A stretch of 64,000 nucleotides of DNA from the NCBI GenBank assembly GCA_016179105.1, contig JACOSB010000054.1, positions 1-64,000 on the forward strand. Direction: 5' to 3'. The notes beneath the pieces are model-generated. The model saw only the letters and a program-made list of their open reading frames with translations, did no database searches and was not told where the DNA came from. A program made the position numbers and the translations under genes. The first letter of the stretch is position 1. Each line of letters starts with the position of its first letter. Source of the stretch: Candidatus Acetothermia bacterium (GTDB taxonomy: Bacteria; Bipolaricaulota; Bipolaricaulia; RBG-16-55-9; DRXL01). Below are positions 8,117 to 14,650 of the stretch, in pieces.

Positions 8117-9387
8117 GGCAGACATTGGAAATGGCACGCTGGGAGTTCTGGCAGAATCTTAAGAACAAGCTTTTTATCATAGTCACGTTCGTGAGCCCTT
8201 TAATTATGTTGGGCATCATTGGGGTCGTTTTCTTAGTACAAAACGCGGGACAGCGAAACGAGCTGAAGATCGCTCTCATCGATCATGCAGGAATCGGCCA
8301 AGAGCTGGCGGCCAAACTCGCGGGTTCCAGTTATCGAGTGCAGACTGTCATAGAGCCAGAATCAGAGATAGCCAAGCGATTGCAAAAGGGAGAATTCGAC
8401 GGGATTCTCATCGTCGAGACAGATTTTTCCGAGACGCTCGCCGCGCGCTATATTCCCAAGCCTCGCAGTTTCTTTCAGTCAGCGATAAAAGGCGATGTCA
8501 ATTTTATCGCAGCGCCTCGCCCCATCACAGAAGTGCTCTCGCAGATCGCGCTCACGCACGGACTCCAAAGAGCAGGACTCTCTTCTCAACAAATCACGCG
8601 ACTGACGCAAGGGGTTCACGTGAGCGTAGCGACTTCAACTGCTGAAGTGCAAGAACAAGTGAGCACGGGCCTCACGCTCGGAGTAGCTTTTGCGATGATT
8701 ATCTTGTTGCAGATCATCACCACCAATTCGATCACCCTGATTCTCACGAGTGTGATGCGCGAGAAGCGCAATCGCGTCGTCGAGATTTTGCTCTCGTCGC
8801 TCTCGGCGAACGCATTGATGAGTGGGAAGATTCTAGGATTGGGGGCTTTGGCATTTTTGCAAGCGGCGATCTGGGCTTCGGTGGGATTGACGGTGATCTT
8901 TGTCGGCGGGCCTTATCTCGGGCTTCCGACGGGAGCGCTCGCGGCGGCTGTTCTGCCGTTTCTTGCTTGGGACAAGGTCTTGCTTTATCTCGCCTACTTT
9001 GTCTTGGGTTATTTTTTGTTGGCAGCGATGTGCGCCGCCGTGAGCGCGACGACGAGCGATGACCCGGCGAGCGCGAGCCAGCTCAACATGGCGCTCGTCT
9101 TCTTGCCTCCGATTCTTCCACTCTTACTCTTCACGCTCGTGCTCGATAAACCTGATCATATCGCACTAAAAATTATCAGTTTCTTCCCTCCAGCGACGCC
9201 GGGCATGATGATCCTGAGAACAGCTGTCAGTCCTGTGCCTTGGTGGGAAATTCTCTTAACGCTCGTTTTATTAACTCTATCGACTTGGGGAATGATGCGG
9301 CTCGCCGGGAAAATTTTCCGAATTGGGATTCTGATGTACGGTAAATCCGCAGGGTTGAGGGAACTCTGGCGCTGGGCTCGGAGCTAG
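8113..9387 (+). CDS. ABC-2 type transporter permease (NatB/DUF3526-like)
   Basis: A 424-residue inner-membrane protein. One membrane segment lies near the N-terminus (LFIIVTFVSPLIMLGIIGVV), followed by a soluble extracytoplasmic region of about 150 residues, and then five or so further segments from about residue 190 to 405, including LGVAFAMIILLQIIT and VLLYLAYFVLGYFLLAAMCA. This is the arrangement of ABC-2 family permeases. It overlaps the ATPase gene by four bases. Its 3' end overlaps by four bases with the convergent Uma2 gene. Confidence 0.9.
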   Translation: MRQTLEMARWEFWQNLKNKLFIIVTFVSPLIMLGIIGVVFLVQNAGQRNELKIALIDHAGIGQELAAKLAGSSYRVQTVIEPESEIAKRLQKGEFDGILIVETDFSETLAARYIPKPRSFFQSAIKGDVNFIAAPRPITEVLSQIALTHGLQRAGLSSQQITRLTQGVHVSVATSTAEVQEQVSTGLTLGVAFAMIILLQIITTNSITLILTSVMREKRNRVVEILLSSLSANALMSGKILGLGALAFLQAAIWASVGLTVIFVGGPYLGLPTGALAAAVLPFLAWDKVLLYLAYFVLGYFLLAAMCAAVSATTSDDPASASQLNMALVFLPPILPLLLFTLVLDKPDHIALKIISFFPPATPGMMILRTAVSPVPWWEILLTLVLLTLSTWGMMRLAGKIFRIGILMYGKSAGLRELWRWARS

Positions 9388-9923
9388 AAGATCTTTCTCA
9401 AATCGAGCACCAGATTTTTGAAAAGAGCAGAGCGCAACTCCTCGCGGTAGACACCCAAACTCTTATAGCCAGATTTGCCCAGCGAGAGCACTTCGATCGT
9501 TTTGTTGTCCGGATCGGCCAGCCAGAATTCTTTCACGTCATTCTTGGCATAAAGTTTGCGCTTGACTTGACGATCGTGATGGCTAGTGCCCTCCGAAATA
9601 ATCTCAATCACCAGATCGGGAGCGCCAGAAATATTTTTCTTGGTGATAATAAACGAACGCGCTTTGGAGATGAAGAGCAGATCCGGCTGGACGACGTCTT
9701 CTTCAGAAAGAACGACGTCAAGTGGTGCGAAGCGCACCTCTCCTAGTTGATGTCGTCGGACATATCGATCTAGCTCACGGAACAAATTTGCTGCCACTGT
9801 CTGATGCTCGTAATCTGGTGCCGGTGCCACCCCAAATTCCCCCTCAACCAATTCATACCGCTTGTCATTCGGCATGTGGAGATAGTCCTCGTATGTAAAC
9901 TTAATCGTTGCTTTCGTGGCCAT
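9384..9923 (-). CDS. Uma2 family endonuclease-like protein (DUF820), copy 1
   Basis: A 179-residue Uma2 protein, starting at the ATG whose complement lies at 9921-9923; the frame continues upstream but without family sequence. Seen: YEDYLHMPNDKRYELVEGE at the N-terminus, VQPDLLFIS in the middle, APDLVIEIIS at about 110, and YWLADPD-type EFWLADPD near 143. These supply the Asp and Glu of a PD-(D/E)XK nuclease fold. The biological role of Uma2 proteins is unresolved; they are abundant in cyanobacteria and Chloroflexota. It is the most divergent of the three Uma2 genes in this window. It converges with the ABC permease. Confidence 0.88.
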   Translation of the reverse strand: MATKATIKFTYEDYLHMPNDKRYELVEGEFGVAPAPDYEHQTVAANLFRELDRYVRRHQLGEVRFAPLDVVLSEEDVVQPDLLFISKARSFIITKKNISGAPDLVIEIISEGTSHHDRQVKRKLYAKNDVKEFWLADPDNKTIEVLSLGKSGYKSLGVYREELRSALFKNLVLDLRKIF

Positions 9924-10000
9924 ACATGTTGCCTCACTTTTTAGACTACTCTTTCTGAGCAGGCGAATCAACTCAAATCTGGAAACTGTCAAGAATAAAC

Positions 10001-10029
10001 AAAAAGGGAGCGTGTGCATCCACGCTCCC
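10001..10029 (-). terminator. Rho-independent terminator for the small heat-shock gene
   Basis: On the minus strand a perfect nine-base-pair stem (GGGAGCGTG, loop of six, CACGCTCCC at 10006-10029) is followed directly by five T residues and a T-rich stretch (10001-10005 read in reverse). It lies 21 bases after the stop of the Hsp20 gene and before the Uma2 gene, so it separates their transcripts. Confidence 0.85.
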
Positions 10030-10049
10030 CCAACGGCTTGGTTATGGGT

Positions 10050-10358
10050 CTAGTGAGTTACCGACTCCTTCAAAGGAATCGCTACTGTGAGGACGCCATC
10101 GGCCAACTTGGCCTCGATCTCGTTCGGGTTATTCAGTTGCTCAGGTAACGGGAAGATTCTCTGGAAGCGGCCATAGCGCCGGCCGATTCTCACATAGTTC
10201 TCCTGGTGGACCTTCTCGTTGCGCTTGGTCTCGCCCTCGATGGTGAGCCGTCCGTCCCCGACGCGCTCTAAATCGCGGATCGACCAAAGCACCGGAATCA
10301 TATCGTCGGCGATCTCTTTCGCTTCTTCACGGTGAGCCTTGCAAGTCAGCTCTTGCAT
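10050..10358 (-). CDS. Small heat-shock protein, Hsp20/alpha-crystallin family, short N-terminus
   Basis: A 102-residue protein. Residues about 36-100 match the alpha-crystallin domain from its middle onward: GRLTIEGETKRNE, YVRIGRRYGRFQRIF, and AKLADGVLTVAIPLKE. Known members hold unfolding proteins as oligomeric chaperones. Odd: family members are usually 140-160 residues, and the first strands of the domain are replaced here by an unmatched stretch of about 35 residues. The frame remains open upstream of ATG 10358 (reading SAWRE, which resembles an Hsp20 N-terminus) but contains no standard start codon before a stop. Either the gene has an internal deletion, or it is a decayed or unusual short form. 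A strong terminator follows. Confidence 0.75.
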   Translation of the reverse strand: MQELTCKAHREEAKEIADDMIPVLWSIRDLERVGDGRLTIEGETKRNEKVHQENYVRIGRRYGRFQRIFPLPEQLNNPNEIEAKLADGVLTVAIPLKESVTH

Positions 10359-10408
10359 CTCGCGCCAGGCACTTTTATAGTAAGAGCCAGAAAAAGGAGA
10401 GATGGCTT

Positions 10409-11431
10409 ATGCGCTGGTACACTCGCCCCGCCCTCGTCATCGCTAGTTGCACTAGTGTTTTATTGTTCAATCCTGCAACACAATCTTCTCTAAGCCAGAT
10501 CGAGCCCATCCAGCCCGACCCGGCCAATGCCCCCAAAATTATCTCCATCGAGTTCCCAGCACAGATCGTCCCCGACGGCAAAGCCGTCCAGGGCAAAGTG
10601 AACTTCGAAGCCCCCAAAGCCGACATCTATCAAGCCGAGTTCAAAATTTTGAAAGCGATCGACCCGAAAGATGGCAGCGACTCGCGCAACCGCTCCGAAC
10701 TCCAAGACATTACGTACGACCCTCGCATCAAAGGCCAGTCCAAGGGCAGTTTCCCGTTTACGATAAAAACTAAAATCGAGCAGATCGTGACGATCGCGAT
10801 CACGCTCAGCGGCGAGAGCTCGGGCCGTGGGCCATCCAAAGAGTTTTCGTTCACGGCTCTGATCCCGAGCAGCGTGGGCACGCTCAAGTGGAGCATTCAA
10901 ATCGGGACTTCGACGGCCTCGTCTCCCGCGATCGGCTCCGACGGAACGATCTATATTGGCTCGGACGACAACAAACTCTACGCAATCAATCCCAACAACA
11001 ACGTCAAATGGACATTCAGAACCAGCGACGACGTCGACTCTTCGCCCGCGATCGGCTCCGATGATGTGATTTACATCGGCTCGAACGACGGGAAAGTCTA
11101 TGCGCTTACGCCCGATGGGCGTCAGAAGTGGGCCTTCCCGACGCAAGATCGTGTACAGTCCACGGCTGTCATTGGCAACGACGGGACGATCTATGTTGGC
11201 TCGCAAGACCGGAGAATTTATGCGCTCAACCCCGAGGGGAGCTTAAAAATCACCTTCCCGCTCTCGGGCTCGATCGGAAATTCTTCCCCCACGATCGGGA
11301 GCGACGGGACGGTCTACATCGGCACCGTCGACGGGAAAATTCATGCGATTCTCAGCGTGAGCCAGAATATCGCGAGCTCGCCCTGGCCGATGTTCTTGAA
11401 CAATCCAAGACATACGGGATCGGCGAGATAA
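10409..11431 (+). CDS. Secreted PQQ-like beta-propeller repeat protein
   Basis: A 340-residue protein with an N-terminal signal peptide (basic start, then ALVIASCTSVLLF). Residues about 30-155 form an unrecognised, possibly Ig-like domain. From about 160 to 325 there are four repeats of the type SSPAIGSDGTIYIGSDDNKLYAINP, the blade pattern of PQQ/BamB-like propellers. Only about four blades are present, whereas complete BamB propellers have eight, so the ring may be completed by oligomerisation or by the N-terminal domain. A ribosome site (AAGGAGAG at 10394-10401) precedes the ATG. Its TAA stop overlaps the first base of a palindromic repeat at 11431. The role is probably an extracytoplasmic scaffold; I cannot assign an enzyme activity. 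Confidence 0.85.
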   Translation: MRWYTRPALVIASCTSVLLFNPATQSSLSQIEPIQPDPANAPKIISIEFPAQIVPDGKAVQGKVNFEAPKADIYQAEFKILKAIDPKDGSDSRNRSELQDITYDPRIKGQSKGSFPFTIKTKIEQIVTIAITLSGESSGRGPSKEFSFTALIPSSVGTLKWSIQIGTSTASSPAIGSDGTIYIGSDDNKLYAINPNNNVKWTFRTSDDVDSSPAIGSDDVIYIGSNDGKVYALTPDGRQKWAFPTQDRVQSTAVIGNDGTIYVGSQDRRIYALNPEGSLKITFPLSGSIGNSSPTIGSDGTVYIGTVDGKIHAILSVSQNIASSPWPMFLNNPRHTGSAR

Positions 11432-11490
11432 ACCGCCAAGACGCCAAGGACACAAAGACTTTTCTTGGCGCTCTTGGCGCCTTGGCGGTT
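11431..11490. repeat. Palindromic CCGCCAAG/CTTGGCGG repeat, copy 1
   Basis: A 60-base imperfect palindrome: it starts AACCGCCAAGACGCCAAGG and ends TTGGCGCCTTGGCGGTT. It begins on the last base of the upstream stop codon and ends 24 bases before rnpB. Related copies or single arms lie at 11941-12010, 12902-12921, 13311-13339, 13351-13374, 24417-24441 and 32082-32094. It can fold into a long hairpin and might end the upstream transcript. Confidence 0.9.
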
Positions 11491-11513
11491 CAATTCTGGT
11501 AAAATACTAACGC

Positions 11514-11923
11514 AAGAGGGGTAAAGGGCCGCAATCGTCTGAAAAGATGATTGAGGAAAGTCCGGACTCCATAGGGCCAGTCGCTCAACGAGACCCGGTG
11601 CACTTGTCGGTCAAGTTGAGAGGGAGTGATCCCTGGGCAGGCCACAGAAACCAGACCGCCAACGGCTCTTCTCGAAGAGCGCGGGCAAGGGTGAAAGGGT
11701 GGGGTAAGAGCCCACCGCCAACTCGGGTGACCGGGTTGTGGCTGGCAATCCTCCGGCGGGAGCAAGGCCAAATAGGCAGGCGTGCGTAGGGACAGTTCAC
11801 GAACTGCCCCTACCAACGGGCGGCCCGTCCAACGCTCGCAAGAGCGACGTCTGCGGGTAGGCCGCATAGATGGATGGCCCTTACGGAAATTTTTTCCGAC
11901 AGAATCCGGCTTACTCCCCTCTT
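11514..11923 (+). ncRNA. rnpB: RNase P RNA (bacterial type A-like)
   Basis: The catalytic RNA that matures tRNA 5' ends. Seen: the closing stem P1 formed by AAGAGGGG at 11514-11521 and CCCCTCTT at the 3' end; the universally conserved GAGGAAAGTCCGGACTCC near 11550-11567; GGGTGAAAGGGTGGGGTAAG around 11689-11708; GGAGCAAGGCCAAATAGG at about 11759-11776; and the 3' conserved ACAGAATCCGGCTTA. A TAAAAT -10-like element lies at 11500-11505. Length of about 410 bases is normal to slightly long. The extra length includes a palindromic repeat at 11786-11813 placed in the P16/P17 region. Palindromic repeats of another family bound the gene on both sides. Confidence 0.95.
11786..11813. repeat. GTAGGGGCG-family palindrome inside rnpB
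   Basis: A 28-base palindrome, GTAGGGACAGTTC / GAACTGCCCCTAC with a two-base centre and one mismatch. It belongs to the same family as copies at 28897, 32025, 32054, 43527, 48633, 54989, 59117, 60647 and 61478. Here it sits between the arms GCAGGCGT and ACGTCTGC that would form P16 of RNase P RNA, so it would add an extra hairpin to a peripheral region. Confidence 0.85.
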
Positions 11924-11940
11924 CGTTTTGTTTATTCGGA

Positions 11941-12010
11941 AACCGCCAAGGCGCCAAGAGCGCCAAGAAAAGTCTTTGAATTTCTTTTTGTCCTTGGCGC
12001 CTTGGCGGTC
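11941..12010. repeat. Palindromic CCGCCAAG/CTTGGCGG repeat, copy 2
   Basis: A 70-base inverted repeat beginning AACCGCCAAGGCGCCAAGAG and ending TTGGCGCCTTGGCGGTC. It lies 17 bases after rnpB and eight bases before the ATG of the VanZ-like gene, so rnpB is bracketed by two copies of this family. It could act as terminator of rnpB and as part of the leader of the next gene. Confidence 0.9.
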
Positions 12011-12017
12011 AATTTTT

Positions 12018-12404
12018 ATGGCACAAACAAAAAAATTTTCGCTCGCGCGGTGGGTCTGGGGTGCGCTCTGGGTCGCGTATGCTGTGCTTATCTTTTATCT
12101 TTCGAGCCAAGCTTTACCAGATGAAGAATCTTTGTTGAAAAAGATTCCCTTCGGTGACAAAGGCACCCACGCGGGCGAGTATTTTATCTTCGGCTTGCTC
12201 ACGCTCTTGACGTTTCGACCACGCACTGGGTCAAGGTGGGTCTTCGGTCTACTCATAGCTCTCGGCTATGCTGCTTCTGACGAGATTCATCAAGCATTTG
12301 TTCCCACGCGCGATCCCAGTTTTTTTGATTGGACTGCTGATGCTGTCGGGATTTTGTCGAGTGCACTAGTGTATATTCTCTATCCGAAAAATTTGAATCG
12401 CTGA
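12018..12404 (+). CDS. VanZ-like family membrane protein
   Basis: A 128-residue integral membrane protein with four predicted segments (VWGALWVAYAVLIFYLSSQ, EYFIFGLLTLLTF, VFGLLIALGYAASDE and AVGILSSALVYILY). Conserved VanZ/PhoU-like features include SSQ after segment 1, the H..EYF motif, and SDEIHQAFVPTRDPSFFDW. Known relatives include VanZ of teicoplanin resistance; most chromosomal members have no proven role. The frame is open farther upstream, but it runs through rnpB and the repeat, so I take the ATG at 12018. No strong ribosome site is visible because the palindromic repeat ends eight bases before the start. Confidence 0.85.
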   Translation: MAQTKKFSLARWVWGALWVAYAVLIFYLSSQALPDEESLLKKIPFGDKGTHAGEYFIFGLLTLLTFRPRTGSRWVFGLLIALGYAASDEIHQAFVPTRDPSFFDWTADAVGILSSALVYILYPKNLNR

Positions 12405-12521
12405 AGCCGCGGAGCAGCACGGAAAACACGGAATGAAGGCAAGTCGTTTTCAGTGACTTCCGTGATTCTATGTGGAACTCCTCTCGCTTCGTGTTATAAT
12501 CTGAGCGTTGGTCATTGACAT

Positions 12522-12885
12522 GGGGGTGCACCGGTTTCGACGGGGGTGCGGCAGGGAGGCTGCAGGCCGAGTTCTCCGTACACTCGCTAATCAGACGGAA
12601 AGGCATATAAATGCCAACAACTTTGCTGTTGCTGCTCCTTCCCTGAACTAAGCGAAGGAGCATGTTCTGGGTAGCGTTGGGCTCGTAGCGCTGCGCAGAA
12701 CACCGACTATACGGGCCTACCTCACGATCGGCCGCGGGCCGTGGGGGAATTCTTAAAGGCGGCTAGGGTCGGCTGATCTTGTCCGACGGGAGCGACCGAT
12801 CTGAACTTTAAAGCATCGGACTAAGCCTGTAGATGCCAAACGAAAGCACCTTCGGACGCGGGTTCGATTCCCGCCACCTCCACCA
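12522..12885 (+). ncRNA. ssrA: Transfer-messenger RNA with unusual tag end
   Basis: The RNA that rescues stalled ribosomes. Seen: 5' GGGGGTG pairing with 3' CACCTCC of the acceptor stem; the conserved CACCGGTTTCGACGGGGGTG at the 5' end; the T-arm GCGGGTTCGATTCCCGC; and an encoded CCA at 12883-12885. The resume codon appears to be GCC at 12613, giving the tag ANNFAVAAPSLN before TAA at 12649-12651, which lies in the loop of a GCTCCTTC/GAAGGAGC stem. Most known tags end in two alanines; here AVAA is internal and followed by PSLN. A TATAAT at 12495-12500 is a plausible -10 element. A repeat-flanked gene starts 14 bases after the 3' end. Confidence 0.95.
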
Positions 12886-12898
12886 CCGAGGACATCTT

Positions 12899-13303
12899 AT
12901 GAACCGCCAAGACGCCAAGATAGAACCAAGGTTTGAAATTGATGAGTGGGCCAGATTGGTTATTGGCGCTGCCATCGAGGTGCACAAGCATTTAGGACCT
13001 GGCTATCTGGAAAGTGTTTATGAAGAAGCACTGGCTATGGAGTTTAATTTGAGATCCGTACCCTTCGAACGACAAAAGCCAATAAATGTGACTTATAAAG
13101 GACAGCCTGTAGGCGAAAGCCGTCTTGATTTTTTGGTTGATGGATGTCTTATTGTAGAACTGAAAGCGGTAGAAGCTTTTGCTCCTGTGCATCAAGCTCA
13201 AGTCATTTCATACCTAAAAGCTATGAATCTTCAACTCGGTTTGCTCATTAACTTTAATGTCCCTATTCTCAAAGATGGCATTAAGAGAGTGGTGTTAACA
13301 TGA
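12899..13303 (+). CDS. GxxExxY family protein
   Basis: A 134-residue member of the GxxExxY family, named for the motif seen here as GPGYLESVYEEAL at about residues 36-48. Other family parts are present: LRSVPFERQKP, the D/E..K core RLDFLVDGCLIVELKAVE (a PD-(D/E)XK-like nuclease signature), and a C-terminal GLLINFNVPILKDGIKRVVL. The function of this family is not established. Remarkably the gene starts within a copy of the CCGCCAAG repeat: the ATG is followed by AACCGCCAAGACGCCAAGAT, which is translated as NRQDAK. A reverse copy follows directly after the stop. The TGA overlaps the ATG assigned to the nfeD frame. Confidence 0.88.
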   Translation: MNRQDAKIEPRFEIDEWARLVIGAAIEVHKHLGPGYLESVYEEALAMEFNLRSVPFERQKPINVTYKGQPVGESRLDFLVDGCLIVELKAVEAFAPVHQAQVISYLKAMNLQLGLLINFNVPILKDGIKRVVLT

Positions 13304-13339
13304 ATAAAAAATCTTGGCATCCTTGGCGCCTTGGCGGTT
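12902..13339. mobile_element. Putative repeat-bounded unit carrying the GxxExxY gene
   Basis: The left end AACCGCCAAGACGCCAAGAT (12902-12921) and the right end at 13311-13339 (ATCTTGGCATCC then TTGGCGCCTTGGCGGTT) are inverted copies of the same repeat and enclose the GxxExxY gene with little else. A further partial right end follows at 13351-13374. The unit lies directly 3' of the tmRNA gene, a common insertion place. The gene-free palindromes at 11431 and 11941 look like versions with the interior removed. That this is a mobile unit is inference; no target duplication or transposase is visible. Confidence 0.45.
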
Positions 13340-14628
13340 ATATGATGTTCGGCGTCCTTGGCGCCTTGACGGTTAGCTTAATGATCGTTGGGCTGAGTGG
13401 GCCAGTATTTGCCCAACAATTGGGACTGGTCAAGCTTGAGGCAACGATCAACCCCGTGACCAAAGACTTCATCGTTCGCGTGATCGACGAAGCGAATCGC
13501 GACGGCGTTGTCGCGCTGGTGATCCAACTCGACACGCCGGGCGGGTTGCTCGATTCCACCAAAAATATCATCGAAAAGTTTTACGAGTCGAAAATCCCGA
13601 TCGTCGTCTGGGTTGGACCATCCGGCTCACGCGCGGCGTCGGCGGGTTCGCTCATCACCCTTGCTTCTGATATCGCCGCGATGGCCAGCTCAACTTCGAT
13701 CGGCGCGGCTCACCCCGTAGGCCTCGGTGGACAAGCTCCCGACAAAGATGACCCCATGACGAAAAAAATAGAAAACTTTGCCTCGGCTGAAGCCCGTAGC
13801 ATCGCTGAGAAGCGCGGCCGCCCGGTCGATATTGCCGAAAAATTTGTCCGCGAAAGTCTCTCGCTCACCTCGACCGAAGCGCTCAACCAAAAAGTCATCG
13901 ATCTGCTGGCTGACAACTTGGGTGAACTCGCCAAGAAACTAAATGGTTTCAAACTCAAAGACGGCCGCACGCTCACGATCACTAATTTTAACTACAAAGA
14001 GTACACGATGACCTGGAAAGACCAGTTGATGAACTATCTGGCTGACCCGAACATCGTCTACTTCCTGATGTTGATCGGACTTTATGGGTTGATCGCGGAA
14101 GTTTTTTCGCCCGGACATGGCGTCGGTATTGCGGGCATCATCTGTCTCTTGCTCGCGTTTTTGGGGTTGCAAATCTTGCCCGTGAATATCGTCGGCATCG
14201 TCATGATCTTGGTCGGCGCGGGCATGATGGTCTTGGATATTTTTGCTCAGACCCACTTGGCATTGACAGCGGGAGGTGCCATCGCTTTGGTCTTAGGCTC
14301 GCTCTTCTTGTTCAATTTTGACGAATTTTCTTCACCGGCCTTTGAATTGCCTTGGACCACGATCCTCGTCACCGTCGGGGCAATCACCGCGCTCTTCGCT
14401 TTTATGATCACGAAAGGCTTGCTCATCCAGCGCAAGAAAGTGACGACGGGCATCGAGGGCATGGTCGGCGCGATTGGCCAAGCTCGGGATGATTTAGCTC
14501 CTGAGGGCATGGTTTTCGTCCAGGGCGAATACTGGAAAGCGCTCTCACAAGAAGGCTCCATTCGCTCAGGAGAAGAGATTACGGTCGAGTCGATGCGCGA
14601 CGGAAAGCTCCTCGTGCGCAAGCGTTGA
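13300..14628 (+). CDS. NfeD family membrane-bound serine protease (ClpP class)
   Basis: A protein of up to 442 residues with the full NfeD layout: signal/membrane segment, ClpP-like protease domain (about 45-230) with RAASAGSLITLASD holding the probable nucleophile Ser at about 114, then four membrane segments (about 255-375), and a C-terminal OB-fold NfeD domain ending in ITVESMRDGKLLVRKR. Relatives cleave stomatin-like partners; no stomatin gene is adjacent. Start is doubtful: the ATG at 13300 overlaps the previous stop, but its first 25 codons are repeat sequence (WHPWRLGGY, then GVLGALTV). The ATGs at 13342 and 13345 would still leave part of the signal peptide encoded by the repeat. Confidence 0.9.
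   Translation: MNKKSWHPWRLGGYMMFGVLGALTVSLMIVGLSGPVFAQQLGLVKLEATINPVTKDFIVRVIDEANRDGVVALVIQLDTPGGLLDSTKNIIEKFYESKIPIVVWVGPSGSRAASAGSLITLASDIAAMASSTSIGAAHPVGLGGQAPDKDDPMTKKIENFASAEARSIAEKRGRPVDIAEKFVRESLSLTSTEALNQKVIDLLADNLGELAKKLNGFKLKDGRTLTITNFNYKEYTMTWKDQLMNYLADPNIVYFLMLIGLYGLIAEVFSPGHGVGIAGIICLLLAFLGLQILPVNIVGIVMILVGAGMMVLDIFAQTHLALTAGGAIALVLGSLFLFNFDEFSSPAFELPWTTILVTVGAITALFAFMITKGLLIQRKKVTTGIEGMVGAIGQARDDLAPEGMVFVQGEYWKALSQEGSIRSGEEITVESMRDGKLLVRKR
13311..13374. repeat. Two right-end copies of the CTTGGCGG repeat at the start of nfeD
   Basis: Two partial copies in the same orientation lie at 13311-13339 (ending CCTTGGCGCCTTGGCGGTT) and 13351-13374 (GGCGTCCTTGGCGCC then TTGACGGTT). Both fall within the open frame of nfeD, and the second codes for part of the hydrophobic signal segment. 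Confidence 0.85.
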
Positions 14629-14650
14629 GGAGTTGCAGAAAGGGGTATAC

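Noticed and set aside
11490-11966. Open frames on both strands across 11490-11966.
   Set aside because: They cover the RNase P RNA gene, whose conserved core is certain.
12253-12663. Minus-strand frame of 136 codons across the 5' half of ssrA and the end of the VanZ-like gene.
   Set aside because: It overlaps the tmRNA and a conserved membrane protein gene and has no family pattern.
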